A DNA stretch of 64,000 nucleotides from Quercus robur (GCF_932294415.1 NC_065541.1:33265790-33329789), one strand, 5' to 3'. Counted from the stretch's first letter, positions 48,854 to 60,221 are shown. A program made the numbers and translations. The notes: a model not told the origin generated them from the letters alone.

Positions 48854-49240
48854 GCCCATGGGCCTGTTGGCTATCATTTCTGCCATGTAGGCCTATAAGG
48901 TTCTTTTACCTCTTTTCTTGGGCTTTCACAACCTGTTGTTTTACTTTTACCTCTTGTTACACCTATGGGCTTGCTGGCTATTATTCCTCCCATACTGGCC
49001 CATTGGACTTTTTACCTCTGTTATTGAGCTTCCATGGTCCATTTACTTTACCTTTACATCTTGTTGTGCCCATAGGTTTTCTGGTTGTTACTCTTGCCAT
49101 ACTGGCCCATTGGAATTTTTACCTCCTTTCTTGGGCTCCCATGGTGCATTTACTTTACTTTTACCTCTTGTTGTGCCCATGGGCCTGCTAGCTGTTACTC
49201 TTTCCATACTGGCCCATTGGGCTTTTTACTTCTTTTCTTG
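48854..49240. repeat. 107 bp tandem array, about 3.6 units
   Basis: The landmark 'gcccatgggc' recurs at 48854, 48961, 49068 and 49175, exactly 107 bp apart, with 'actggcccattgg' and 'tttacctcttgttg' at fixed offsets. It ends about 12 bp upstream of a TATA box. Confidence 0.9.
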
Positions 49241-49819
49241 GACTCAAGTCTCCTATATAAGCATAGTACTGCTACAGAAAATAAAAGAAAAAGAGATGAG
49301 AGTGGTGTGAGAAAAATAGGCTCTCTCTTGTTTGGTTCTTTGATATTTGTGGGTTGCAATTTGGAATAGTGAGAGAGGTTTGTTGCCGCTTGGTTTTTGG
49401 TTATGCGGTTTGGTGATTTGCTCTCTCTTGGTGCGTTGCAACTTTTAGATTTTCTTTGTAGCTCTCTCTTTGGTTTGTGCACAATTGGTAGTTGGTATTT
49501 AGTATTCGTATTTGTTATTTGTGAACATATGGTTCTTTGGTTCGTATTTGGTTCTTTGGTTTTGTATTTGTGAGAGAAAGTTATTTGAGTGTATTTGAGA
49601 TTTGGGTTTGTGAGAGTACCTCTACACCAATTTGTATTATTCCAAATTTGATATAGTGAAATTTGTTCATCATCACCCGTGGATGTAGGTTATTGCCGAA
49701 CCACGTAATTCTTGGTGTTTTGTATCTATTTTCTTTTGGATTAATTTTCTTCGTTCCTATTGTTTGTTTGTAGATCTTTCTCAAGCCTAAAATATTTTCA
49801 TAATCAATCTTGGTAATTT

Positions 49820-49980
49820 GAGCTTCATCTATTTTACAACAAAAACACAGACCATCCAATTGTTCATATTTGAAATCCACAAAGGCTCTCTCTCCTTCAG
49901 GGTTCACAACTGGGCCACCTCTACGAAGGGATTTATCCAATGGGATTTCAATACGAATACGAAGGAAGCGTGCTTAATCC
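49820..49980 (-). pseudogene. fragment of a second LINE ORF1
   Basis: Minus-strand translation gives RIRIEIPLDKSLRRGGPVV, then GERAFVDFKYEQLDGLCF, homologous to the segment just before the zinc knuckle in plant L1 ORF1 proteins (compare YLRIRVKIDVTKKLVRG in the intact LINE). Only about 50 residues remain. Confidence 0.65.
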
Positions 49981-50393
49981 AGAGTAACTATTATTTATTC
50001 ATTAACTCTTAGCAATGAGATATATAAGAAATATAATTTTTTTTTCTAACTTTTATGTGTATAGCATAGAGTAACAAGTTAAATATATATAGTGAAGGTG
50101 AGATAAGGCGGGATGGTGTAAATAAAATTCATCCCTATCCTGTTTACCCCCTTCAAAGAGTAGAAAATCCGTGTGACTCTGATCTAACCAGTCATAAATT
50201 AAAAAACCCACTCAAATTATCTTCGGGGCAGTTGCAAATTGGAATCTACTCAAGGTTGCATCAAGACCGTACTAGAGTTTATCAAATTTAATATAAGCAT
50301 TTTAGTTGTATGGTAAGAGGAAAAAAATGTTATTTAATAGTGATGCCATCTTCTAGTGTTTTTTTTTTTTTTTTTTTTTCAAAGACGTGGCAT

Positions 50394-50407
50394 TATGGCA
50401 AATGGCT
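50394..50407. repeat. target-site duplication of the LINE, left copy
   Basis: TATGGCAAATGGCT, identical to 56189-56202. Confidence 0.95.
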
Positions 50408-50445
50408 TTTTTTTTTTTTTTTTGATAACAAACATCATTCACCTT

Positions 50446-53400
50446 TCATTGATTTGGACAATTATCCATAGAGATTACATCCATAAGAACCTGATTTGAT
50501 ACAAAATGGGGGGTATCTTCCACCCAAACAGTACATTCATCCTCAAACAGAGCATGCTTGGCTAACTGGTGCGCAACCATGTTTCCATTTCTGCCAACAT
50601 GAGAAGCCGTCCAGTAATTAAAATGCAGCAAAGAGAGACGCATTCCCTCAATCACCTTCTTGATCGAGCTTGGGGCCGAGGAAGAATCGGAAATGGCCAT
50701 CACCACCTGCTTTGCATCTCCTTCAATGATGATCTCCTTAAGACTAAGATCTTTTGCCAACTGAATGCCTTCCTCCATAGCCTTTGCTTCAATCTCTAAA
50801 GGCCCCAGGGGCAGATGAATTCTTTTACTTAAAGCTCCCATGACTTGGCCTTTTTCATTCCTGATCATGACTCCAACACCGCAGCACCTAGCATCCTTGA
50901 AAATGGCTCCATCCACATTGACTTTATACCAACCAGCCCTTGGCGGTTGCCAGCAAGTTTTGGTTCGAATCTGAATTCCATTAGGTGTAGGATCACTCTG
51001 TCTGCATTCCTCAGTGTAGTTTCGGGCTTCCACTGCAATTTGCTTTGGCTGTTTACACAGGCCTTCATGCTTGAAAGAGTTCCTGTTATTCCATATCTTC
51101 CATGCCATGATTGCATACCACTCCCAGTCTTGGATACACTTATCCTCCTTCAGCTTCCACACCACATCTATGAATTCATTTGAGTACCGAAGCTGGTCTC
51201 TTACTCTTGTTGGCAGACCCCCATTTTTCCATACCTCTGAAGCAAACTTGCATCCCCAAAGAGCATGACCCGAGGTTTCACGAATCCCACACAACCCACA
51301 ACTATCAATCCCGGTGATTTTCCGAGAAACAAGCATAGAGTTGGTGGGTAGTATGTCTTTGCAGGCTTTCCAGAAAAACTGTTTTACCTTATTCGGGCAC
51401 TCCAACTTCCAAATAAACTTCCAAAAAACTTTCATTTTTGATCTGTCTGAGCTTTCCCCTAAGGCCACTTGCTTTTTTCCTTCCTTAATGAGATTGAAAG
51501 CCACTTCATAGGCACTTCTAACAGTAAACAAACCATTCCTTGTTCCTGCCCAAACCCGAGAGTCCTCAGGGAGAGTGCTACTAATAGGGATACTTAAAAT
51601 GGTTTCTGCCTCATGAGCAACAAAATTGCTCTTCACCAAGTCTGCATCCCAAGAGCCTTTCTCCCTATCTATTAGATTCTCCACACTATCCAACACTTGA
51701 TCTTGACACCGCGGGCTCATTACTTTGAAGGTGTTTGGAGTTGGGAGCCATCTATCCTCCCAGGTCTTTACCTTTTTTCCATCACCAATGATCCATCGGG
51801 ACCCCCTCTCAAGAACTTCCCTTGCTGCCAGCAAACTTCTCCACACATAAGAAGGTCTTCTGCCCAAGTTTGCCTCCATGAAGTTGCTCCCCTTGAAATA
51901 CTTTGCTTCTAGTATTTTGTAGGTAATAGAGTTTGGGTTTTGTTGAAGCCGCCACCCTTGCTTGGCTAGGAGCGCGAGATTGAATGCCTTAAGATCTTTA
52001 AACCCCATGCCGCCTTCCGATTTAGGGATACATAGCTTTTCCCAAGAGATCCATGCCATTTTTCTCTCCTTATCTTTCTGCCCCCACCAGAAGTTTCGCG
52101 TCATCGAATTAAGCTCTTTGCAAAGTGAATCCGGGAACTTAAAGCAGCTCATTGTGTATGTAGGCGTGGCTTGGGCAACCGCCTTAATAAGAATCTCACG
52201 ACCCGCGTTGGACAATAGCTTACCTTTCCAATTAGCTATTTTCCTCCCGACTTGGTCTTTAACCCGAGAGAAAGCTTTCCTCTTCCACGGCCCACAAGCG
52301 GGGGCAATCCCAAATATCTTTCATGTTGTTGGATGATTTGGGCCCCAAACAACTCCTTAATTTCTTCTTGACAATCTCTATTTGTATTTCTACTAAAGAA
52401 CAAAGATGTCTTCTCCTTATTTAACTTCTGCCCCGATTCTTGTTCATAATCCGCCAAAACTTTCATCACCCTCTGCCCTTCACTCACACTTGCCCTACAA
52501 AATATGATACTATCGTCTGCAAATAAAAGATGGGACACCTGAGGAGCACCACGGCACACCGACACCCCTTTTATTCTGCCCACTGTTTCCTCTCTTTTCA
52601 ACATGGCAGAAAGCCCTTCAGAGCATAACAGGAAGAGATACGGGGAAATGGGATCGCCTTGTCGAAGACCCCTTGATGGACTTATTTTTCCCCTCGGCTC
52701 TCCATTAATTAGAACAGAGTAAGTCACTGTCGTTACACACATCATAATCAGCTTGATCCATCTCTCTGCAAACCCCAATTTTCTCATCATTGCATCCAAA
52801 TAAGCCCACTCCACTCTATCGTACGCTTTGCTCATATCAAGTTTTATTGCCATCAGCCCCTGTTTCCCTCTTCTTCGTAAATCAATACTATGCATAGTTT
52901 CGAACGCTGCAATCACATTATCAGTTATCTGTCTTCCTGGAACAAATGCACTCTGAGACTCGCTAATAACTTCCGGTAGAATCAGTTTCAACCTATTAGC
53001 AAGGACTTTTGCTACAATTTTATAGAGGACGTTACAAAGACTAATGGGCCTATATTTAGATATTTTTTGGGGGGAGCTGACTTTAGGTATAAGGCAAATA
53101 TAAGTTTCATTCCAACCATTCGGCATGCAACCAGTATTTAGAATTTGCAAAACAAAGTTTGTAACATTATGCCCAACCACATTCCAGTACTTTTGATAAA
53201 AGATAGGGGACATACCGTCGGGGCCGGGGGCTTTGGTAGGGTGCATTTGATGCAGAGCATTTCGGACTTCCAGCACACTAAACTCCTTAAGGAGAGCAGC
53301 ATTCATCTCATCCGAGACCAACGGATTAATGGCACCCAAACTAGCAGCAAAAGAAGGTGGACTTGCTGTGCTAAAAATGGATGAAAAATACTCAAGGACT

Positions 53401-53663
53401 TCTCTCTCAATGTCCTCCGGCTGATCAAACCAAACATCGTTCGCGCCTCGAATCCCCTCAATCTTATTAGTCTTTCGTCTTTGATTTGCCGTGGCATGGA
53501 AGAATTTAGTATTGCGGTCGCCACATTTGATCCATAAAGCCCTTGATCTTTGATTCCACATAACCTCCTCCCTTATGAGTATCTCATTGATCTCCTTTTT
53601 CAAACCCTGAATTTCTGCCGCTGTCTCGTGCAAGAGATTCAACCCTTCAAGGTGACTAAGCCT
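50446..53663 (-). pseudogene. LINE ORF2, part 2: reverse transcriptase, zf-RVT and RNase H (one frameshift)
   Basis: First segment 53663-52236: RT with NTKFFHATANQRRK, HPTKAPGPDGM, IKLDMSKAYDRVEW, GLRQGDPISPYLF and the catalytic LLFADDSIIF. A single-base deletion near 52285 (in GTGGAAGAGGAAAG on the sense strand, where RGKRKAFSR would be expected) throws the frame. It is resumed by 52215-50446: ANWKGKLLSNAGREILIK, the zf-RVT Cys/His set (CGLCG ... HALWGC) and a C-terminal RNase H with DGAIFKDARC, EIEAKAMEEGI, IIEGDAKQVV and HVGRNGNMVAHQLAKHA. The stop is at 50446. The proteins would be needed for target-primed reverse transcription. Confidence 0.93.
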
Positions 53664-54578
53664 GTCCTATTTCAGCTTCAGCACCTTATTCACATTCCCA
53701 TAGACCCCGTGGTTCCATCTTCTAAGCTGCCCTTGACAATTTTTAATTCTCTCCTGAATGTCCACATCAGCCCGTAATGGATCCCAAGCCCCTTCAATGA
53801 CTTCCTTGCATCTTTCATCTCTGATCCACATGGCCTCAAAGAAGAATCTCTTTTTCACTTTCTTTGGAGGCGCCTTTTTCCTTAAGAACAAAGCCAAGAG
53901 GCAATGGTCCGAAGCTGCCATTGAGACGTGGTGAACTTGCGCTTTAGAAAAATTAGCAAGCCAGCCCTCATTGGCCACCACCCGATCCAATCTAACAAGG
54001 GTCCGTTGGTCCCCAAACCGGCCGTTGCACCAAGTAAATCTGCTTCCCACAAAACCCAAATCATTAAGGCCACACACACTCAAACAATCTCTAAATTTTC
54101 TCATTTGATCTGCATCACGGTCTGCCCATCCAAGCTTTTCATCGGGGTGGGTGATCTCGTTGAAATCGCCAAAGACCACCCACGGCATATCACATTGCTT
54201 CTTCAATGTTTCAAGCAAACTCCATGATATATGCCTCTTCCTTGCATCCGGATGCCCATAAAACCCGGTCGCCCTCCATGGATTCCGCCCCTTCTCATCG
54301 TATACCACCACGTCGATATGCGAGTTGGAGCAGCTTTTGAACCGAATATCTGCGCCTTCCTTCCAAATCATAGCCAACCCGCCGCTCATGCCGTCTCTAG
54401 GAACATCAATTCCCTGGGTCATCTCCAATTTCCTCATGAATCCCTTCATTCTGCTAGAACGTGCTTTGGTCTCCACAAGGAACACTAGGATTGGATTTTT
54501 GGATTTCACCTCGTCGGTGAGAATCCGAACTGCCGGGGGTGATCCTAGACCCCGGCAATTCCAAGCCAAGATACTCAT
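53664..54578 (-). pseudogene. LINE ORF2, part 1: AP-type endonuclease
   Basis: Starts ATG at 54578, overlapping the ORF1 stop as ATGA. Endonuclease residues are present: WNCRGLG (Asn), FLVETKARS (Glu), VFGDFNEI (Asp, Asn), RLDRVVAN (Asp) and ASDHCLL (Asp, His). The frame ends at TAG (53664-53666) in VLKLK-stop-DRLSH, most simply CAG-to-TAG, and then continues open into the RT. Apart from that stop ORF2 is in one frame to 52.3 kb. Confidence 0.92.
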
Positions 54579-56068
54579 TTGGCTCGGCGGCCCTGCATCG
54601 CAGTCGCCGCCTCTTCGCCATCCCTATCATTTTCCTTTTCCTGAGTGTTTTGTCCATTGCTCTCTGTTTTCTTTCGTTTCTGCACAACCAAGTCTTGTTC
54701 AAGTTTCATAATGGGAACCGGACTAGGCCTTTTGCTCCCCAGTAAGTCAAGGCCCATGCTCTCATCATTACATTGGGCCTTCCTCGCGAGTCTTTTCCAG
54801 TGCCCACTCTTCGGGCCCAAGGTCTCTGCCACCCAGCCCGTCTCTTCATTAAAACACATGGCCATTGGGCCTGTTTCTTTCTCATTTTTAATTGGGTTTT
54901 CAACCCCACTTAGGCCTTTCAAACTTGGCGCCAAAAGGAAGTCAAAATGAGGCTCTTGCTTCTGTTGAGTCCCTTTCTCCCCCCTCTGATCACTCACATC
55001 TTCATTTTGGATTGTGGGTTTGGTCAAACTTTCCTTTTCCTGGAAAGGAATAATGCTTTCCTTGTTCAACCCGAAGCTACTGCCCATACCATTTCCATGA
55101 ATACATCCTGGAGCTTGATCTCTAGTATCATGCCCTTTTGTCCCATCCTCTTTATCCCTGTTTCCTAGGCTGTTCATCGCTGACCCCTCCGCAACTTCCA
55201 CCCCCAATGCCACAGGTGGCGCGTGAGAGGGCTTCCCCGAGAGTTTTCCCACATTTCCTCCTTGTTTGTCTCCCATACTCGGCCCAAAACTCTGACCTCC
55301 TCTCGGTGCCTCACCTTCGACCCTTCGAATTGTCTCACCTCTTAACCACGGTCCATATTGAAGGTTTGTTTGCTCCTTTTGGTTTTCTTTCTCCACTGCT
55401 TCCGCACAGTCCCTGAGGTCGTGGTTCAGCAGTCCGCATCTGTAGCAGAAATTTGGAAGCCTTTCATACCTGAAACTAATCCATCTTTGCTCGCCCCCTT
55501 CAATCTTAACTTTCTTTCCTCTGACTAACTTCTTTGTAACATCGATCTTCACTCTAATCCGGAGATACTTTCCCCATTGAACCCCAGACTCAACTGCATC
55601 AACGGACATCACCTCTCCTAGCGTGGACCCTATAGCCCAGCCCGTCTCACAGGTTCTGCTCATCAATGGGAGGTTATGAATCTGAATCCAAAACGGCGAC
55701 TGCTTGATAGATATATCCTTTGGAACTTGTTCACCGTCAAACTCCTTTAACAAAACTAGTTGTTTCTCATAGCTCCAGGGGCTCATATCCATAATTTTCT
55801 TCTTGTCCCGTCCATCTCCAAACTCGACTAAGTATAGCTCATCGTCAATCTCCGTTATCTGCACTCCTTTGTTGGGCTTCCATATCATCCTCAGATTTTT
55901 CCGAAGTGCTTCCAGCGATATACTTCTGTGTGCCAGCACTTTCATCACGAGGCATTTCTTACCTATTTCCTTTGCTGCTTCTGTGCTATTGCTCCCCAGA
56001 GAAATACTCTCATCTTCCTCTTCCGTAAAAGAGAGTTTCTTCCATAACTCTTCCAGCTCTGCCGTCAT
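54575..56068 (-). CDS. LINE ORF1: nucleic-acid-binding protein with DUF4283 and CCHC knuckle
   Basis: Intact, 497 aa. Residues about 30-170 are the DUF4283-type domain (WSYEKQLVLLKEFDG, PFWIQIHNLPL). Then comes a basic linker (TKKLVRGKKVKIEGG) and a CCHC zinc knuckle CYRCGLLNHDLRDC at about 208-221. The remainder is polar and low complexity, ending in KKTESNGQN and a basic GRRAK tail. It would coat LINE RNA in the ribonucleoprotein particle. The stop TGA overlaps the ORF2 ATG. Confidence 0.92.
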   Translation of the reverse strand: MTAELEELWKKLSFTEEEDESISLGSNSTEAAKEIGKKCLVMKVLAHRSISLEALRKNLRMIWKPNKGVQITEIDDELYLVEFGDGRDKKKIMDMSPWSYEKQLVLLKEFDGEQVPKDISIKQSPFWIQIHNLPLMSRTCETGWAIGSTLGEVMSVDAVESGVQWGKYLRIRVKIDVTKKLVRGKKVKIEGGEQRWISFRYERLPNFCYRCGLLNHDLRDCAEAVEKENQKEQTNLQYGPWLRGETIRRVEGEAPRGGQSFGPSMGDKQGGNVGKLSGKPSHAPPVALGVEVAEGSAMNSLGNRDKEDGTKGHDTRDQAPGCIHGNGMGSSFGLNKESIIPFQEKESLTKPTIQNEDVSDQRGEKGTQQKQEPHFDFLLAPSLKGLSGVENPIKNEKETGPMAMCFNEETGWVAETLGPKSGHWKRLARKAQCNDESMGLDLLGSKRPSPVPIMKLEQDLVVQKRKKTESNGQNTQEKENDRDGEEAATAMQGRRAK

Positions 56069-56188
56069 AGTTTCGCAGAGCTACTAACCCGACCTCACTG
56101 AAACAGGAGGTCACAACACTCTTGCAAGGAGACCTGCAAGACACAACTGCATCTACATGCACGAGAGCACGAGAGCACTTTTCGAATC

Positions 56189-56202
56189 TATGGCAAATGG
56201 CT
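56189..56202. repeat. target-site duplication of the LINE, right copy
   Basis: TATGGCAAATGGCT, identical to 50394-50407. Confidence 0.95.
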
Positions 56203-56859
56203 TCACAACCATGTATTCACATGCTTAAAAATTAAATGGTGGGAATCCATAGATATGAAAGGATACTCCTATGCGTTAATGAAATGGGCTCTTTTGGCTA
56301 TAACAAAAGAAATATAAGAAAGCAAATTTGGTGAAATATTATTTATGAACGAATCACCACCCACACTTTCCTTCTGCTTTAAGCAAATTTTTTTTACATG
56401 TGATTGAAACTTGAAAGCATCCATCAATAATAATTAAGTTCATTTTTATACGCAATACGAAATTTTAGCTAACATTGGTACTTTTGACAACAATATATTG
56501 ATAACTTGAAGCTATATTATTCCGGTTCTGGACTTTGAAGTAGGAAAATTTAAAAATTACTCTGTTCTGGCTTTGGGTTCATTGTGGTTCCTATTATTAA
56601 TAAATGACAGAAGAATCGATTCTCCAAAAAAATAAAAATTGACAGAAGAATCTTAACCCTCCCAATCCTTACACCTATACAAAATAAGAACCAAAATTGT
56701 CAGTTTCGAAAGAAGCATCACCTGATATAAAAAGATATGTAGGATGATAACTAGTTTGATTACTTAAATTTTACAAAAGCTCAATCTATCTTCGAAATTG
56801 GTAATGATTAGTTTTATTTCTTAAATTTGCAAAGCTCAACCTTACTGGGGAAGTTCTTA

Positions 56860-57259
56860 GAGCACTAGCATTAGGGAGTAAAAACCCATCAATTACTATT
56901 TTTAGCAAGTAACAAGGTAAAAAGAAGCTACATTCCGGGGTGGGTTTTTATTTTCTTTTACCATCCATGAATAGTTAATTCTCATATATGAGAACTAACT
57001 GTAGCTCAGGATGCAAAAATATATTATTATTTTATTAGCAAATATCTGATGGTGTTTAGAGAGAGAGAGGAAAGATTTATAATATTTTTTAGTATAGATA
57101 TATTATTTTATTGTGTTGGTTTATATTATTTTATTGTGTTATATGTAAAAATAGAAACTGGGATGTTGGTTGAGTTGTAAAATAAAATGGTAAAATAGAT
57201 AAAGTAGGTTTTTAAGGTGTAAAATATAAACTGACATACATTCCCAGATGCTAGTGCTC
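56860..57259. mobile_element. PIF/Harbinger-like (Tourist) MITE, 400 bp
   Basis: Terminal inverted repeats GAGCACTAGCAT... and ...ATGCTAGTGCTC, flanked by TTA duplications (56857-56859, 57260-57262). TTA target duplication is the PIF/Harbinger signature. The interior is AT-rich and non-coding. Its right half resembles 59060-59300, a probable second, degraded copy. Confidence 0.85.
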
Positions 57260-57583
57260 TTAGTTTTTAAGTAAAGAATGAGCAGCACCTGGCTTGGGAT
57301 ATGGCAAATGTAAGGAAAATTTAGCATGTGAGCCCCAAAGTAGCTCAACAGTCGAACATGGAAACATGTAAAAATGCAAATTTTTTTGCCATAGTGCTAC
57401 AGTACCGTCCTAAAGGTAGGACGACACTGTAGCACAATGGTATAACAAAATATTGTTTTTTAATGTTTGGTTCTTCTCTTTCCTCTCTCATTATTTCATT
57501 ATCTTTCTCTCTCTTCCTTTTCTGTCTTTCTTTTTGCTCTCTCTTCTTCCTGCTCTCTCTTCTTCAAACTCGAAAACTCTGTG

Positions 57584-58513
57584 TTTGTTTTTAGACCCCT
57601 TTAAAACTAGATTGTTTAACCTAATTAATTAATCAAGTGAATACTTAGATTTATTATTCAGATCTAGGTTAAAACAATAACAATCATATCATGTAAAGCA
57701 GCGGAAATATAAAGAACACATGATATGATAATCTAGGAAAACTAAACCGGTAAAAAACCTAGGGAGGATTTAACCTAACTATCTTCAAGGTAAAAAGCAA
57801 ATCCACTAGAAAGAATTGAAATTTATACAATAGCGACTTAGACCACTAACATCCTATTGCTACCTCGAGTAGAAAACTTACTACCATGACCCCATGATAG
57901 CTCCGAGTCCACAGACTACTTCTTTCTTTGGCCTTTGCAAAACACAAACACCCACATTTGGAACTTTGAGATCCTACTCAATGGTTTAGCAACACAAACT
58001 CTCCTATTTGTGACTCCAAGACCATCCTTGAAGGTTTAGATCATTAGCACCTTTGATGACTAGAGAAGGCAGCAACTTCTACAACACCAGATCTTAAGAT
58101 TTCTTCAAGTAATAACACTGGTAGAAGATATGAGAGAGTTTTTTAGGAACAAAACCCTAAATACAAAAGAGGCACACTCTTCTCTCTCTAAAAAAAATCT
58201 TATAAAAACGTGTTTAGGGTTTCCTTTATACACTGGGAGAAGTAGATTAGAAATCCTAATCCTTAATGGGCTTGAACTGCTATTTGGGCTTAATTAAAAT
58301 TTTACAAATATGACTTTCGATTGGTCGAGCCTGTCTTTCGATCAATCAAACCAGGCAGATTATGAAATCTTCTTCCTGCAACTTATATATTCTTAAATCT
58401 TGACTTGAATCACCTTGAGCATTGTCTAATAATACCTATAAACTCTAAGATCTATATCTAGACAAGTTTGTATTTACGGTTTGCCAATTATTCTAAACAT
58501 TTAGAACCTAACA
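57584..58513 (-). repeat. solo LTR, 930 bp
   Basis: Plus strand starts TGTTTG and ends CTAACA (minus: TGTTAG ... CAAACA). The flanking 5 bp are CTCTG on the left and CTCGG on the right, a one-mismatch target duplication. It interrupts a CT-rich segment that resumes on the other side. No internal genes. The superfamily cannot be told from a solo LTR. Confidence 0.75.
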
Positions 58514-59653
58514 CTCGGCCTTCCTCTCTCTCTCAGATCGACATGGAGGCAACGGTGTTGGAGGCTTGATCAACTTCTGTGGTGGAGGCGTGGAGGTCGT
58601 AAGCCGTGGTAGAACTGTGGTGGAACTGTGGAGATCGTGGCTAGGTAACTGAGGTGGTGGTGTTGTGTTCTGATGATGGGTAACGATGGCCACCACCAAC
58701 ATAGGCCGCCGCCGCATGCAAGCCTTTCTCTCATCCTCTCTCTCTCTCTCTCCACATAGCTCATCTCAGACCAAGCATTTCTCTTCCTTCTCCCTCGTGT
58801 TGCTCTCTCTTCTCTTCAAACCCATTTTCTTCAAACCCAAAACCCATGCACATGAACACCATCACTAGAGCCACCCATGGCCAGACCCATTAAGTAGTGT
58901 TTATGTTTGGATTGATGGCAGTGGCAGTGGCAGTGGCAGTGATTATTTTTGGGTGATTTGGTGGATTTGCTGCTTTTTTTTTTTCTTTGAGAAAAATTTT
59001 GGCTGGGTTGTTGTTGGTTAAATAATGGGTTTTGGTGTGGTGGTGCCTACTGTTGGTGGCGGTGTGGCTGAGAGAGAGAGAGAGAGGCAGTGAGGAAAAG
59101 TGACAAAAATTAGGGATAAAGGAAAGAGAGAGATAATTTTATATTATTTTTTTATTGTATAATTTATATTATTTTAATGTGTAGTATGGTAAAATAAAAA
59201 TTGAGATGTTAGGAGTATTGTAAAATAGTATAGTATAATTGATAAAATAAATTTTTTAGATTATAAAATAGGATAGGATAGAAATTCCAATTGGGGATGC
59301 TCCAACAACTCTTCACTCTTCACATGCCCGGATTACCTCTACAAAGCAAAAATTTAAACCTCGGAATCTGTATCAAGTTTGAGGACGACAGCTTAAACTT
59401 TGAGTGCGATAACAAAAGCAGCTAACGTTGTCCTCTAGATGAGGGAAATTATCCAAGAGGTTGAGTTGGGCAAACAAAGCCATTCGTGATTTAAGGATTT
59501 TAGTACAATGGAAGAGAACATGGCAGAAATGGTCACGAATTGAATACAACCGCAATTACTTTGTCAAAAAGCAAATCTAACAAAATTGCTTCTTGTCTAC
59601 CACAAAAATTACAATAACCCAGGAAAGAGGAGGCAAGTACACCTAATGAATAT

Positions 59654-59760
59654 ACCACCAGGCCTTGTGCCTAAGTGGTACCCGGGCTTGTAGCCTTGTT
59701 AAGCTCGGGGGTTCGATCCCCCTTAATAACAAATTACCCAGCCCAAAAAAAAATAGAAAG
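59654..59760 (+). mobile_element. tRNA-derived SINE
   Basis: Pol III promoter boxes are visible: A-box-like TGTGCCTAAGTGG at about 59667 and a B box GGTTCGATCCC at 59710-59720, followed by a short body and an A-tail ending 'aaaaaaaaatag'. The flanks are a 17 bp direct repeat with two mismatches (59637-59653 and 59761-59777, core TAATGAATAT). It is not a tRNA gene because no acceptor stem or anticodon arm can be folded. Confidence 0.8.
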
Positions 59761-60182
59761 GTGCACATAATGAATATGCTTAGGAGAATCCAAGGAATGA
59801 GGTTAATGCAAGATCAAATCAAGTCATAATGGAAAAACATATTCCTAATTCTTCTTTTGTCTTTTTTCTTTTTTTTTTTTTTTTTTTTTTTTTTTGAGCA
59901 ATAATTCTTCTTTTGTTTTGGACGGGAAAGGGGTGAATGTGATAAAATTGAAAACATACATTGCATATGCCAGGTAAATAGGTACATGGAATTTCCCATT
60001 CTCAATGGGAAGTGCACATGGAAACATTGGTTAGCCAGCCCTCTCTGTTGGAGTGAGAAGGTAGAGAAAGGTGTACTGATGTGCAGTGCAGACCTTGGCC
60101 TCTGGGGCATATTATACTCAAAACCACTAGTGTACAATACAAGAACTGCATCACATCAAATGTGTATTAAATGGTTCTTGCC

Positions 60183-60183
<1 letters not shown>

Positions 60184-60221
<38 letters not shown>
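60184..60221. repeat. poly(A) tract
   Basis: About 38 A, with a T-run at 59868-59895 nearby. It may be the tail of an old retroposed sequence. No parent sequence is recognised. Confidence 0.8.

Larger units (their letters stand above)
47280..49700. repeat. LTR-type sequence, composite, with two tandem arrays
   Basis: The left edge TGTGGGGGTCC resembles the Tat LTR edge TGTGAGGGTCC, and 'acttttatagtg' and 'ttggttgcccggccac' echo its later parts, so 47280 to about 48500 may be a divergent solo Tat-type LTR. From 48854 there is a 107 bp tandem array, then a TATA box (CCTATATAAGC, 49252) and a leader-like segment. That segment ends in 'catcatcacccgtggatgta' and 'ccgaaccacgtaa', words typical of a second, Ty1/copia-like LTR. 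Short hydrophobic ORFs here are by-products of the repeats. Confidence 0.5.
50408..56188 (-). mobile_element. full-length L1-type LINE, recently inserted
   Basis: 5.78 kb, minus strand. A poly(A) tail (T-run 50408-50423 on the plus strand) abuts the left target duplication. ORF1 and ORF2 overlap by ATGA. The 5' leader is 56069-56188. The 14 bp target duplications are perfect. Only two lesions in ORF2 keep it from being coding-complete: one TAG and one single-base deletion. It encodes endonuclease, RT, zinc-binding RT tail and RNase H. Confidence 0.95.

Noticed and set aside
48850-49240. CRISPR-like spacing of repeats
   Set aside because: Units are contiguous 107 bp tandem copies without unique spacers, in a plant genome.
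48579-49310. Overlapping hydrophobic ORFs of up to 135 aa on the plus strand
   Set aside because: They are translations of the 107 bp tandem array and pyrimidine-rich LTR sequence. Several frames are open at once and none has a recognisable domain.
50569-55416. Many plus-strand ORFs over the LINE
   Set aside because: They are antisense shadows of the ORF1/ORF2 frames, without domains of their own.
59660-59730. A tRNA gene
   Set aside because: Only A-box-like and B-box motifs are present. No cloverleaf can be folded, and the A-tail and flanking repeats identify a SINE.
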